From Bacillota bacterium (lineage in GTDB: Bacteria; Bacillota; Clostridia; Lachnospirales; Lachnospiraceae), in the NCBI GenBank assembly GCA_023411215.1, contig JAEYOY010000007.1:1-56981 (forward strand): 56,981 nucleotides of DNA. Reading direction: 5' to 3'. This document shows, piece after piece, positions 15,519 through 24,201 of this stretch (its first letter is position 1; every line of letters begins with the position of its first letter). The position numbers and the translations under genes were made by a program. The notes under the pieces were generated by a model. It did not search any database. It was not told where the DNA came from and saw only the letters and a list, made by a program, of their open reading frames with translations.

Positions 15519-17897
15519 ATGAACGATAAAGCATTGAGAACATTGGAATACAACAAAATTATTGATAAATTGTGCTCCCTCGCGGGAACCGGTTATGGTA
15601 AGGAGCTATGTGCCCATCTGCTCCCCGGGTCCGACCTGATAGGGATTCAAAAGCTTCAACAGCAGACCACGGACGCCTTATCCCGTTTGTTAAGAAAGGG
15701 CAGTGTGTCCTTTAGTGGGATACATGATATCCGCCCTTCCGTAATGCGCTTGAAAATCGGCTCTTCTCTGAGTGCAACTGAGCTTCTGCATATCAGCTCT
15801 GATCTGGACGCGACTCTACGATTGAAGGCATATGGCGGTTATACCGGTAAGGACAGCGAGAACCTAACCGAAGACTCCTTAACTGAGTTTTTCTCCGGTT
15901 TGGAGCCTCTTACCCCTCTGAATAATGAGATTAAGCGCTGTATTATTTCAGAGGAAGAGATAGCCGATGATGCCAGCCCAGCCTTAAAAAGCGTACGCCG
16001 TGCAATCAAGAATGCCAATGATAAGATACACAGTGAATTAGGCTCCATCTTGAATTCCTCCAGAACCCTGCTACAGGAAAATATCATCACGATGCGTAAT
16101 GGCAGATACTGCCTCCCCGTCCGCTCTGAATATAAGAACCAGTTTCAGGGAATGGTTCACGATCAGTCCTCCACCGGCTCTACCCTATTCATCGAGCCCA
16201 TTGCAATTGTTCGACTGAATAATGAGCTGAAGGAATTGGCTATCAAGGAACAGGAGGAAATAGAGAAGGTACTTGCAGAATTGAGTAATCAAGCGGCTGA
16301 ATACAGCGAAAGCCTGGAGTATAATTTCCTTACACTCTCCGAGCTGGACTTCATCTTCGCTAGAGCTTCCTTATCCAAGCAGATGAAGGGCTCCCAGCCA
16401 AGCTTCAACAAGGAAGGCAGGCTGAATATTAAGAAGGGCCGTCATCCGCTGATCGATCCAAAGAAGGTGGTCCCGATTGATATCATGATGGGCAAAGACT
16501 TCACCATGTTGATTATTACCGGTCCAAATACCGGAGGTAAGACTGTTACGCTAAAGACAGTAGGCCTACTTACACTGATGGGACAGGCTGGTCTTCATAT
16601 CCCCGCATTTGACGGCTCCGAATTGGCCGTATTCGAGGAAGTATACGCAGACATCGGTGACGAGCAGAGCATTGAGCAAAGTCTGTCAACCTTCTCCTCT
16701 CATATGACTAATATCGTAAAGATTTTAGAGAAAGCGGATATTAACTCCCTCGTACTATTCGATGAATTAGGTGCTGGTACTGATCCCACCGAAGGTGCGG
16801 CTCTAGCCATGTCAATTCTCTCCTCCCTTCACAGAAGAAGCATAAGGGCTATGGCAACCACACACTACAGTGAATTAAAGATTTATGCTTTATCCACCGA
16901 AGGTGTGTCCAATGCCAGCTGTGAGTTCGATGTAGAGACCCTTCGCCCTACCTACCGGCTTCTAATCGGTATCCCAGGTAAGAGCAACGCCTTTGCCATC
17001 TCCTCCAAGCTGGGTCTGCCGGATTATATCATTGAGGACGCCAAGGAACGAATCGGACATCAGGAGAAGAGCTTCGAAGACCTGATCAGTGACTTGGAGG
17101 AAAACCGTGTCACTATCGAGAAGGAACAGAACGAGATAGCGAAATACAAGCAGGAAATCGAGCAATTAAAGAGAAGCCTGGCCAAGAAGACAGAATCCCT
17201 GGAAGCTAACCGCGAGCGTCTATTAAAAGAAGCCAAGGAACAGGCTGCAATCGTACTTCAAGAGGCAAAGGAATTCGCCGACCAGAGCATCCGTCGATAT
17301 AATAAATGGCTTCAAGAGGGCGGAGACATTAAGGAAATGGAGAATGAGCGCAATTCCTTAAGAGAACGCCTAAGTGATAGCGAGAGTAAGCTTATGAAAG
17401 AAAAAAAGAAAAATGCCAAGGCTCCCTCTGCAAAGAGCATTAAAGTAGGGGACTCTGTCAACGTCCTCAGCTTAAATCTTAAGGGTACCGTAAGCACTCT
17501 TCCCAATGCCAAGGGTGATCTCTATGTACAGATGGGAATACTTCGTTCCCTTGTGAATATTAAGGATATCGAACTACTGGATGAAGAAGTAATCACGGCT
17601 CCCGGCTATAACAAGACCCAGAGCGGAAAGATTAAGATGTCTAAATCTGCATCCATTCATCCCGACATCAATCTGATCGGCAAGACGGTAGACGAAGCAC
17701 TGTCGGATTTGGAAAAATATCTGGACGATGCTTACCTTGCACATCTTCCTCAAGTAACCGTAATTCATGGACGCGGAACAGGTGCATTAAGAAATGCCAT
17801 CCATGCCCGTCTCAAGAAGTTAAGCTATGTGAAATCCTTCCGGTTAGGTGCTTTCGGAGAAGGTGACCAGGGTGTAACCATTGTCGAATTCAAGTAG
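15519..17897 (+). CDS. mutS2: MutS2 (MutSB) ATPase/endonuclease
   Basis: A MutS2 homologue of 792 residues from the ATG at 15519 (MNDKALRTLEYNKI); an in-frame ATG at 15489 lacks a ribosome site and gives a non-family extension. The clamp/lever region is followed by Walker A GPNTGGKTVTLKTVG, Walker B LVLFDELGAGTDPTEG and a long coiled coil (about 510-625). The C-terminal Smr endonuclease domain (LIGKTVDEALSDLEKYLDDA, VIHGRGTGALRNAI) completes it. MutS2 binds branched DNA to suppress recombination and, in Bacillus, rescues collided ribosomes. The 15205-15518 gap upstream is AT-rich and must contain the divergent promoters; I cannot assign them reliably. Confidence 0.95.
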   Translation: MNDKALRTLEYNKIIDKLCSLAGTGYGKELCAHLLPGSDLIGIQKLQQQTTDALSRLLRKGSVSFSGIHDIRPSVMRLKIGSSLSATELLHISSDLDATLRLKAYGGYTGKDSENLTEDSLTEFFSGLEPLTPLNNEIKRCIISEEEIADDASPALKSVRRAIKNANDKIHSELGSILNSSRTLLQENIITMRNGRYCLPVRSEYKNQFQGMVHDQSSTGSTLFIEPIAIVRLNNELKELAIKEQEEIEKVLAELSNQAAEYSESLEYNFLTLSELDFIFARASLSKQMKGSQPSFNKEGRLNIKKGRHPLIDPKKVVPIDIMMGKDFTMLIITGPNTGGKTVTLKTVGLLTLMGQAGLHIPAFDGSELAVFEEVYADIGDEQSIEQSLSTFSSHMTNIVKILEKADINSLVLFDELGAGTDPTEGAALAMSILSSLHRRSIRAMATTHYSELKIYALSTEGVSNASCEFDVETLRPTYRLLIGIPGKSNAFAISSKLGLPDYIIEDAKERIGHQEKSFEDLISDLEENRVTIEKEQNEIAKYKQEIEQLKRSLAKKTESLEANRERLLKEAKEQAAIVLQEAKEFADQSIRRYNKWLQEGGDIKEMENERNSLRERLSDSESKLMKEKKKNAKAPSAKSIKVGDSVNVLSLNLKGTVSTLPNAKGDLYVQMGILRSLVNIKDIELLDEEVITAPGYNKTQSGKIKMSKSASIHPDINLIGKTVDEALSDLEKYLDDAYLAHLPQVTVIHGRGTGALRNAIHARLKKLSYVKSFRLGAFGEGDQGVTIVEFK

Positions 17898-17987
17898 GAG
17901 TCTTACTATAACTTAAGTAACATTTATTAATCCACATAACCGGCTTGATTAAGCCATTTCTATAAACGGAACTGAAAGGAGTTTACC

Positions 17988-18716
17988 ATGATAGCCAAAC
18001 AAAAAATACTGATCGTTGATGACGATGTCAACATAGCGGAGCTGATTTCCTTATATCTGACCAAGGAGTGCTTTGATACCCTGATTGTAAATGATGGGGA
18101 GGCTGCCATCAGCGAATTTATCTCCTACCAGCCCAACCTAGTACTTCTTGACCTGATGCTTCCCGGTATTGACGGTTATGAAGTATGCCGTGAGATACGC
18201 AAGACCTCAAAGGTTCCAATCATAATGCTTTCTGCCAAGGGTGAAATCTTTGATAAGGTACTAGGCTTAGAGCTGGGTGCCGATGATTATGTTATAAAGC
18301 CTTTTGATTCCAAGGAATTAGTAGCAAGGGTAAGGGCCGTCCTCAGACGGTTTCAGCCCGGCAAGGAAGATGACAGGGAGGATTCTGCAGCCCCTGTTCC
18401 CACCGGTGATTATGTGGCGTATACTGATTTGGTCATTAACCTTAGTAATTATTCAGTCCAATATCTTGGTGAGAATATCGAAATGCCGCCAAAGGAACTG
18501 GAGCTATTGTACTTCTTAGCCTCCCATCCAAACCAAGTTTTTACAAGAGAACAGCTTCTGGATCATATCTGGGGCTATGAATATTATGGTGACACCCGAA
18601 CCGTGGACGTCCACATCAAACGATTACGCGAGAAGATTAAGGATCACAACGATTGGAGTCTTGGTACTGTATGGGGCATCGGTTATAAATTTGAGATAAA
18701 AAATGTAAAGAAATAA
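17988..18716 (+). CDS. OmpR/PhoB-family response regulator
   Basis: A 242-residue two-domain regulator. The receiver domain has the acidic pocket VDDD near the N-terminus, the phosphoacceptor in VLLDLMLPG, and KPF (VIKPFD). The winged-helix DNA-binding domain starts around 145 (LELLYFLASHPNQVFTREQL, HIWGYEYYGDTRTVDVHIKR). GAAAGGAG precedes the ATG at a good distance. The cognate kinase gene starts 20 bases downstream. Which stimulus it answers is not evident; the paired lipoprotein downstream suggests a cell-envelope signal. Confidence 0.92.
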   Translation: MIAKQKILIVDDDVNIAELISLYLTKECFDTLIVNDGEAAISEFISYQPNLVLLDLMLPGIDGYEVCREIRKTSKVPIIMLSAKGEIFDKVLGLELGADDYVIKPFDSKELVARVRAVLRRFQPGKEDDREDSAAPVPTGDYVAYTDLVINLSNYSVQYLGENIEMPPKELELLYFLASHPNQVFTREQLLDHIWGYEYYGDTRTVDVHIKRLREKIKDHNDWSLGTVWGIGYKFEIKNVKK

Positions 18717-18736
18717 ACGAAAGGTAGGTACATGCC

Positions 18737-20146
18737 ATGAAGAAGACCATATGGTCAAGATTAATCGTCTGTTTTCTCCTTGCCGGTGTTATGGTTTTTC
18801 TGTTATTAAATACATATGGCATGCAGCTATTGGAACGTCGTCTCAAGGACGATAAGAAGGGTCAGCTGCTGGATGAGGCTAAGCTGATTGCCTCGGAGTA
18901 CATCTCCAATTTTTATGATGACAAGATGTCCCTTGATAATCTAACGATTCAGCTAAAATCCATTGATACTTTCTTGGGTATACGTGTATGGATTGTAAGT
19001 AACGACGGTGTGGTTATAGCAGATTCCTCCTATAGCAGAAATGCAAAGGGTAAGACCGTCTATGATATTAACCCATCCTTGCTTGATAATACCTTTACTG
19101 AAAATGTGTATCAAGAGGATGTCTTCTTTCATCCCATGCTCAGCCTGACCTATCCGATTAATTATAACTTTCGCTCAAGAGGCTATATACTACTTCATAC
19201 CTCCGAACAAGAGATTATCGATGCTACGAATTATTACCTAGATGTCATCAATATCTGCTTCCTGGTGTTCCTGCCGATGCTCTTTCTGCTCTTTGTGTAT
19301 ATCTATTATATAACGGCGGTCCCACTCAAGAATCTGATGAAAGCGGCAAAGGAATACTCCTCAGGTAATTATAATTATGCACTAATCCTTAAGGGTCTGA
19401 GCGAATATCGTGACCTCGGTGCTGCCGTTTCCTACATGGCTGATGAACTTAGTAAACTGGATGATTATCAGAAGAAATTCGTGGCAAATATCTCCCATGA
19501 TTTCCGTTCACCTCTTACCTCCATCAAGGGTTATGCCGCTGCCATACTAGACGGCACTATCCCCCATGAGATGCAGGATAAATATCTGAATATCATCTTA
19601 TTCGAGACAGAACGACTCACAAAGCTGACAACCGGATTATTAGAGTTAAATAGCTTTGAGAATAATGGAACCTTCCTTGACATAACAACCTTTGATATCA
19701 ATCATATCATTAAAAAGACCGCAGAAGCCTTTGAGGGTGCCTGCCGAGAGAAGAAGATTACTTTGAATCTTGTCTTCTCTGCTAAGCAGGAACTGGTTGA
19801 AGCAGATATGGGTAAAATCCAACAGGTACTCTATAACCTGATGGACAACGCCATCAAATTCAGTCATGCCAACAGCAAAATCAAGGTTAGTTCGGAAGAG
19901 AAGGGTGAGAAGGTATTCGTATCTGTAAAGGATTACGGTATCGGTATCCCAAAGGATTCCATCAAAAAGATCTGGGAGCGCTTCTACAAGACTGACGTCT
20001 CACGAGGAAAAGACAAGAAAGGCACCGGCTTAGGACTATCCATCACCAGAGAAATCATCCAGGCCCATAACGAGAACATCAATGTCATCAGCACTGAGGG
20101 TGTTGGCACCGAATTCATCTTCTCTCTGACCAAAGCCTCAGAATAA
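18737..20146 (+). CDS. Membrane sensor histidine kinase
   Basis: A 469-residue kinase with two TM helices (about 8-27 and 170-195) around a 140-residue extracytoplasmic sensor domain, then HAMP, the dimerisation box VANISHDFRSPLTSIKGY (phospho-His), and an ATPase domain with N box MDNAIKFSH, G1 DYGIGIP, F box WERFYKTD and G2 GTGLGLSI. It is the partner of the preceding regulator. The sensor domain (FLGIRVWIVSNDGVVIADSS) looks PAS/dCACHE-like but the ligand is unknown. No terminator is visible before the next gene, which starts 186 bases on. Confidence 0.92.
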   Translation: MKKTIWSRLIVCFLLAGVMVFLLLNTYGMQLLERRLKDDKKGQLLDEAKLIASEYISNFYDDKMSLDNLTIQLKSIDTFLGIRVWIVSNDGVVIADSSYSRNAKGKTVYDINPSLLDNTFTENVYQEDVFFHPMLSLTYPINYNFRSRGYILLHTSEQEIIDATNYYLDVINICFLVFLPMLFLLFVYIYYITAVPLKNLMKAAKEYSSGNYNYALILKGLSEYRDLGAAVSYMADELSKLDDYQKKFVANISHDFRSPLTSIKGYAAAILDGTIPHEMQDKYLNIILFETERLTKLTTGLLELNSFENNGTFLDITTFDINHIIKKTAEAFEGACREKKITLNLVFSAKQELVEADMGKIQQVLYNLMDNAIKFSHANSKIKVSSEEKGEKVFVSVKDYGIGIPKDSIKKIWERFYKTDVSRGKDKKGTGLGLSITREIIQAHNENINVISTEGVGTEFIFSLTKASE

Positions 20147-20332
20147 GGACTAAGAATAAACATCATATTAAGCTTTGAAATATGGTCATGCATATGGCGA
20201 ATCTATTAAGAAGCAGCAGTGCCATCGCTCAAGAAGCTTACAACAATCCTCATTTTTTTCATAATATACTCTGTATAAAGAATATAACCTATAATAGGAT
20301 ATCGTAGTTTATGTATGAAAGGAAGGACTAGT

Positions 20333-20893
20333 ATGAAAGAAAAGCTTTTAATCAAGAGCAGAGCTATTTATTTTCTTATAATCTGTATCTTATTAATTAC
20401 AATTACCGGATGCAGCGATAACAAGAGAGAGGATGTCGTTTCATATGTACTTAAGCAAATCTATCAGGCGCCGGATTCTGAATTAATCACTTTGTCAGAG
20501 AAAATGACGGATGATATTGAAAAAGCCGCAATGGATCAATCAGACATCGCTTTGGAAGACAGTGAATTTTTCAAGTATCTTGCAAAAAGGTATGAAGATT
20601 ATATCACTCCAGAATGCTATGAGAAATTGATTAGCCAACGGATCCCTTACAAATATCACGAGTCTATGGCGGAATTGGGATACACTATGGAGGTCGCAAG
20701 CATAGATATTGATAAAAATAGTAGTTCAGCTAATATCTATGATTTTACTGTTGATCTTAGTTTTGGTCCGGCGGAAAATGAAGAAAAGAATATAAAAATT
20801 GTGGGCTCTGCTCAATTCGAGAAGAAAGGCAATCGTATTAACTTCCTGCGCCTAATTGATGAGGATTTGCAGAAAGAGTTAGAAGAACAATAG
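20333..20893 (+). CDS. Putative lipoprotein
   Basis: The best start is the ATG at 20333 (GGAAGG 8 bases upstream). The 186-residue product has a basic N-terminus, a hydrophobic core (AIYFLIICILLITITGCS) and a lipobox ITGC, then a mature domain rich in charged residues with no family I recognise (TPECYEKLISQRIPY in the middle, VGSAQFEKKGNRINFLRLI near the end). Its beta-strand pattern hints at an NTF2-like fold. Its place behind a sensor kinase suggests an envelope partner. The gene ends GAA-GAA-CAA-TAG, where CAATAG belongs to palindrome P2, so the repeat supplies the stop codon. Confidence 0.65.
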   Translation: MKEKLLIKSRAIYFLIICILLITITGCSDNKREDVVSYVLKQIYQAPDSELITLSEKMTDDIEKAAMDQSDIALEDSEFFKYLAKRYEDYITPECYEKLISQRIPYKYHESMAELGYTMEVASIDIDKNSSSANIYDFTVDLSFGPAENEEKNIKIVGSAQFEKKGNRINFLRLIDEDLQKELEEQ

Positions 20894-20920
20894 AAAGTAC
20901 GCTTAGCGAACTTTCTATTG
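20888..20920. repeat. Dispersed palindrome family, copy P2
   Basis: CAATAGAAAGTACGC, TTA, GCGAACTTTCTATTG: 15-base arms with one mismatch. It begins inside the last codons of the lipoprotein gene and should act as a transcription-stopping hairpin in both directions. Confidence 0.8.
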
Positions 20921-21073
20921 TCATGAATTAAAGCTTCGTAAAGTAGACCGTCAGGCTACTATATGATATACCTTTTCACTTGCATATTTTGATTTTCAGG
21001 GCTTAGCCGTTCTGTTCGGACGGAGCGGCTGTACATGTACCTATGAATTTATCTTATCAAGGAGGAGAATGAC

Positions 21074-21238
21074 ATGGAGGCAGTGATTGGCGGCATTATA
21101 TTGGGATTACTCATAATCGCAATACTGGAGATATGCCGATATTGGAGATTAATCGGCCGCTCCTCAAGAGAAATCCAGGAGCTTAAAAAAAGAGTTGAAA
21201 CGTTAGAAGAGAAACTCGAAAACCTAACTATCAAATAA
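21074..21238 (+). CDS. 54-aa membrane-anchored coiled-coil protein
   Basis: AAGGAGGAG stands 6-7 bases before the ATG at 21074. The product has one TM helix (VIGGIILGLLIIAILEIC), then a basic region and a coiled coil (EIQELKKRVETLEEKLENLT) to the C-terminus. No family is known to me. The strong ribosome site and clean amphipathic pattern argue for a real gene. Such miniproteins often bind larger membrane complexes, but no partner can be named here. Confidence 0.6.
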   Translation: MEAVIGGIILGLLIIAILEICRYWRLIGRSSREIQELKKRVETLEEKLENLTIK

Positions 21239-21420
21239 CCCCATTTCTCAGAATACATCATACTTATTCTAAAAAGATGATTTGAACAATATCCCAAATA
21301 ATAGCTAAATTTTCTTCCATCTGAGATACCATTCAAATCATCTTTATACATTTCTTATTAATCATCTTTTTATTAATCTTTTTAATCATCTTTTATATCA
21401 TCCCTTTTATATCATGCTTT

Positions 21421-21492
21421 TACATCGTCTTTTACATCATCTTTTACATTGTCTTTTATACTGTCTTTTACATTGTCTTTTACATCGTCTTC
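21421..21492. repeat. Six tandem 12-bp repeats
   Basis: Units of the type TACATYGTCTTT from 21421 to 21492, fading into a diverged AT-rich tract back to about 21356. Read on the reverse strand they give VKDDVKDNVKDSIKDNVKDD, the tail of a frame with no start codon (a stop precedes near 21550). This may be the 3' end of a decayed gene. Apart from this and the fold-back below, 21239-21934 contains no gene I can support. Confidence 0.6.
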
Positions 21493-21656
21493 CAGAATCA
21501 GCTTTTTCTTTCTCTCTCTCGGTACATGGAAGCCAGCAAACCGACCTTAGGCATAAGAAGCGGTGGGCTTTTAATAAATTGGGCTGAAATAATGCCGCGG
21601 CCATAACGTATATAAAGATAACAGGGTGCAGATGTTGGGGTGTTTGGCAAACCTTA

Positions 21657-21853
21657 TACGATAATCGCAATTGTACTTAACAGATGACTATCTGTATTAT
21701 AAATGAGCTCAACATAAAGGAAAATCCGCCATGGAGGGCGGATTTAGGTGCGATGGACAAGGAGGTCCATTCGCTCCGGCCTGTAGCCTTATTATACATT
21801 AAACTCATTTATAATACTGGTAATCATCTGTTTAGTACAATCGATTATCCGTA
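21657..21853. repeat. Fold-back element 1: 60-base inverted arms with two inner hairpins
   Basis: The left arm (from 21657) and the right arm (to 21853) are near-complementary over about 60 bases; shared blocks include CAGATGA, GTATTATAAATGAG and ATTGTAC. Between them are two more hairpins: AAATCCGCC / GGCGGATTT (about 21720-21744) and TGGAC / GTCCA flanked by GCGA / TCGC (about 21752-21776). The whole would fold as a long stem topped by two arms. It may be a MITE-like element or a structured RNA; there is no coding sign. Confidence 0.7.
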
Positions 21854-21934
21854 TCGGTTTGACTAACATTCCAACATCTATACCCTGTAATCTTTCATTC
21901 ACATCAATCAGCATCAGCCCACGCATCCTCAGCC

Positions 21935-22432
21935 CTAGGCTTCGTCCCAGCTGTGTCGGTGAAGCTGACCTTCCATGCGCATTCCTTCAAAGTTATTCTG
22001 TCTCATTGCCTCATAAAGGATAATCGCTACAGAATTACCAAGATTAAGAGAGCGAATATCACCGACCATCGGAATTCGGATGGTATTGCGTTTATTAGCC
22101 AGCAACAGCTCCTCCGGAATACCCGCACTTTCCTTGCCAAACATAATAAAGCAGTCCGGATCATACTGTACCTGGGTATAGGAGTGCTGAGCCTTCGTGC
22201 TAGCCATAAAAACCTTCGCATTCGAATTCTTATCCAGGAAGTCCTGATAATTTTTATATACGGTAACATCGAGATCCTTCCAGTAATCAAGTCCTGCACG
22301 TCTGATTTCCTTCTCATCCAAACGAAAGCCAAGAGGCTCAATCAGGTGTAGCCTGGTTCCGGTAGCCACGCAGGTTCTGCCGATATTCCCGGTATTAGCA
22401 GGAATCTCAGGCTCCAATAATACAATATTCAT
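21935..22432 (-). CDS. trmL: tRNA (cytidine/uridine(34)-2'-O)-methyltransferase TrmL
   Basis: A SPOUT-class enzyme of 165 residues from the ATG at 22432 (GAGG 8 bases upstream). The family start MNIVLLEPEIPANTGNIGRT is clear. It ends with the knotted SAM-binding region MFGKESAGIPEELL, IRIPMVGDIRSLNLGNSVAI and ILYEAMRQ. It methylates the wobble-base ribose of leucine tRNAs. A longer start at 22465 is not needed. It lies downstream of cheX on the same strand but behind a terminator. Confidence 0.92.
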   Translation of the reverse strand: MNIVLLEPEIPANTGNIGRTCVATGTRLHLIEPLGFRLDEKEIRRAGLDYWKDLDVTVYKNYQDFLDKNSNAKVFMASTKAQHSYTQVQYDPDCFIMFGKESAGIPEELLLANKRNTIRIPMVGDIRSLNLGNSVAIILYEAMRQNNFEGMRMEGQLHRHSWDEA

Positions 22433-22476
22433 GCCTAATACCTCATTTCTAGCAAATACAATCAATTTTACACAAA

Positions 22477-22500
22477 GAAAAAAGGTGAACTAATCACCTT
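22477..22500 (-). terminator. cheX terminator overlapping its stop codon
   Basis: Reverse strand: AAGGTGA (22500-22494), TTAG loop, TCACCTT (22488-22482), then Ts. The first arm encodes the last codons of cheX and the loop contains its TAG stop. Confidence 0.7.
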
Positions 22501-22960
22501 TAATCGCGATATGTATTTCAATCATCTTATCTCCATCATATTCAAGCGGAACACAGATATTATGTGCATAAGTTGCACTGAATGTCATAGTGCCGTTGCC
22601 AACAGTGGGTGGTGTAATATCAATCGCGATACCTTTCGTTGAAAAAATAGTAGCTGTATTACCCATTATCATATTACCAAGCTCACTAATCGCGCTCTTT
22701 GCCAGTTCATCCATCTCGGTAATAGGCATCATAATCATCTTTGAAGCAATATCACAGGCTATAGAATTCTCAAATGCTATCATTGCCTGTCCTCTCATTT
22801 CACCTGTGAATCCAATCAAAATAAGCAGAGTATTGTCAAAGAAGGCTGGATTCTTAATGTAGGGCCTACCGACCTTAGCATCAACATAGCACATTTCCTT
22901 GAGAATCTTCGTCGATGCCATTAAGAATGGATTAATGTGGTCAGCGTTTACGTTGGCCAT
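22490..22960 (-). CDS. cheX: Chemotaxis protein CheX (CheY-P phosphatase)
   Basis: A 156-residue CheC/CheX-family protein. The phosphatase motif ExxN is present as SAISELGNMIMGN. The N-terminus MANVNADHINPFLMASTKIL and the ending GDKMIEIHIAIKGD are typical of CheX, and a single active helix (rather than two) fits CheX, not CheC. It would dephosphorylate CheY-P to reset the flagellar motor signal. No other chemotaxis genes are in the window, so it is a stand-alone copy. GGAGGTGATC precedes the ATG. Confidence 0.88.
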   Translation of the reverse strand: MANVNADHINPFLMASTKILKEMCYVDAKVGRPYIKNPAFFDNTLLILIGFTGEMRGQAMIAFENSIACDIASKMIMMPITEMDELAKSAISELGNMIMGNTATIFSTKGIAIDITPPTVGNGTMTFSATYAHNICVPLEYDGDKMIEIHIAIKGD

Positions 22961-23037
22961 TCGATCACCTCCTTAGTATCTTAATTTTATTGTAACACAG
23001 TTTATATAGATTTTTCAACAGGCTACAACAATAATTT

Positions 23038-24201
23038 CTATATTCTGTGTCTTCTTACGAAATTCTCCATTCTTTCGAGGGCAATTTTTAAACTGTCTAT
23101 GGAATATGCATAAGATATTCGTAAGTATCCTTCACCACAATTGCCAAAGGCAGTTCCAGGAACAACTGCTACCTTTTCTTCCTGTAGAAGCTTTGTTGCA
23201 AACTCTTCCGAAGTCATACCGAGACTTTTAATACAGGGAAATACATAAAAGGCTCCAAAAGGTTCAAAACAATCTAAGCCCATATTGCGTAGGGCATGAA
23301 CTACGAATCTACGGCGTTTATCGTAAGCATCCCTCATCATCTCCACATCGGCATCACCGTTTTTAACCGCTTCAATTCCTGCATACTGACTGGTAGTCGG
23401 TGCGCACATAATGGCAAACTGATGTATCTTAATCATCTGTTCCAAAATCATAGCCGGTCCAGCAGCATAACCAAGTCTCCAGCCTGTCATTGCATAGGAT
23501 TTAGAAAAGCCGTTAATTACTATCGTCCTTTCCTTCATACCAGGGAAAGAAGCGATTGATATGTGCTTTCTGTCGTAGGTCAGCTCAGAGTATATCTCAT
23601 CAGAGATTACAATCAGATCCTTTTCGATAATAACATCCACAATCTGGGCTAAATCCTGCTTATCCATAATAGCTCCGGTCGGATTATTGGGAAATGCCAG
23701 AATCAGAATCTTTGTCTTATCAGAAATGGAATCTAATAATTCCTGCCTGGTAAGCTTAAAATCATTCTCACCCTTAAGCTCAATTACGACCGGTACACCA
23801 CCGGCAAGGATCGTACAAGGATGGTAAGAGACATAGCAAGGCTGAGGTATTAAAACCTCATCTCCAGGCTCCAGCATAGCACGGAGAGCAATGTCTATTG
23901 CCTCACTGCCACCTACAGTAACCATTACCTCTTTATTGAAATCATAGCTTAGATCAAATCTTCTATTCAAATAATTACAGATTTCAACTTTTAGTTCCTT
24001 CAAGCCTGCATTGGAGGTGTAGAAAGTTCGACCCTTCTCAAGAGAATAAATTCCCTCCTCACGGATATGCCAAGGGGTATCAAAATCAGGTTCGCCAACG
24101 CCAAGGGAGATAGCATCCTTCATCTCGCTCACAATATCAAAGAACTTCCGGATACCGGAAGGAGAGATATTCACAACTGCTTTCGATAATGGATTTCTCA
24201 A
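23038..24201 (-). CDS. PLP-dependent class I/II aminotransferase
   Basis: A 387-residue fold-type I aminotransferase: LGVGEPDFDTPWHI near the N-terminus, VTVGGSEAIDIALRAM, ILAFPNNPTGAIM, ISDEIYSELTY, and the Schiff-base Lys in INGFSKSYAMTGWRLGY. It resembles PatA/aromatic-type aminotransferases; the substrate is not certain. It starts with a TTG that overlaps the stop of the Lrp gene (TTGA at 24198-24201), so it is translated by coupling and presumably controlled by that regulator. Confidence 0.9.
   Translation of the reverse strand: MRNPLSKAVVNISPSGIRKFFDIVSEMKDAISLGVGEPDFDTPWHIREEGIYSLEKGRTFYTSNAGLKELKVEICNYLNRRFDLSYDFNKEVMVTVGGSEAIDIALRAMLEPGDEVLIPQPCYVSYHPCTILAGGVPVVIELKGENDFKLTRQELLDSISDKTKILILAFPNNPTGAIMDKQDLAQIVDVIIEKDLIVISDEIYSELTYDRKHISIASFPGMKERTIVINGFSKSYAMTGWRLGYAAGPAMILEQMIKIHQFAIMCAPTTSQYAGIEAVKNGDADVEMMRDAYDKRRRFVVHALRNMGLDCFEPFGAFYVFPCIKSLGMTSEEFATKLLQEEKVAVVPGTAFGNCGEGYLRISYAYSIDSLKIALERMENFVRRHRI

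Noticed and set aside
21437..21670. Reverse 77-aa frame ending in CKRQ repeats
   Set aside because: Open only because of the 12-bp repeats and AT-rich DNA; no ribosome site and no family resemblance.
21684..21866. Forward 60-aa frame
   Set aside because: It lies wholly inside fold-back element 1 and reads through its stems; no ribosome binding site.
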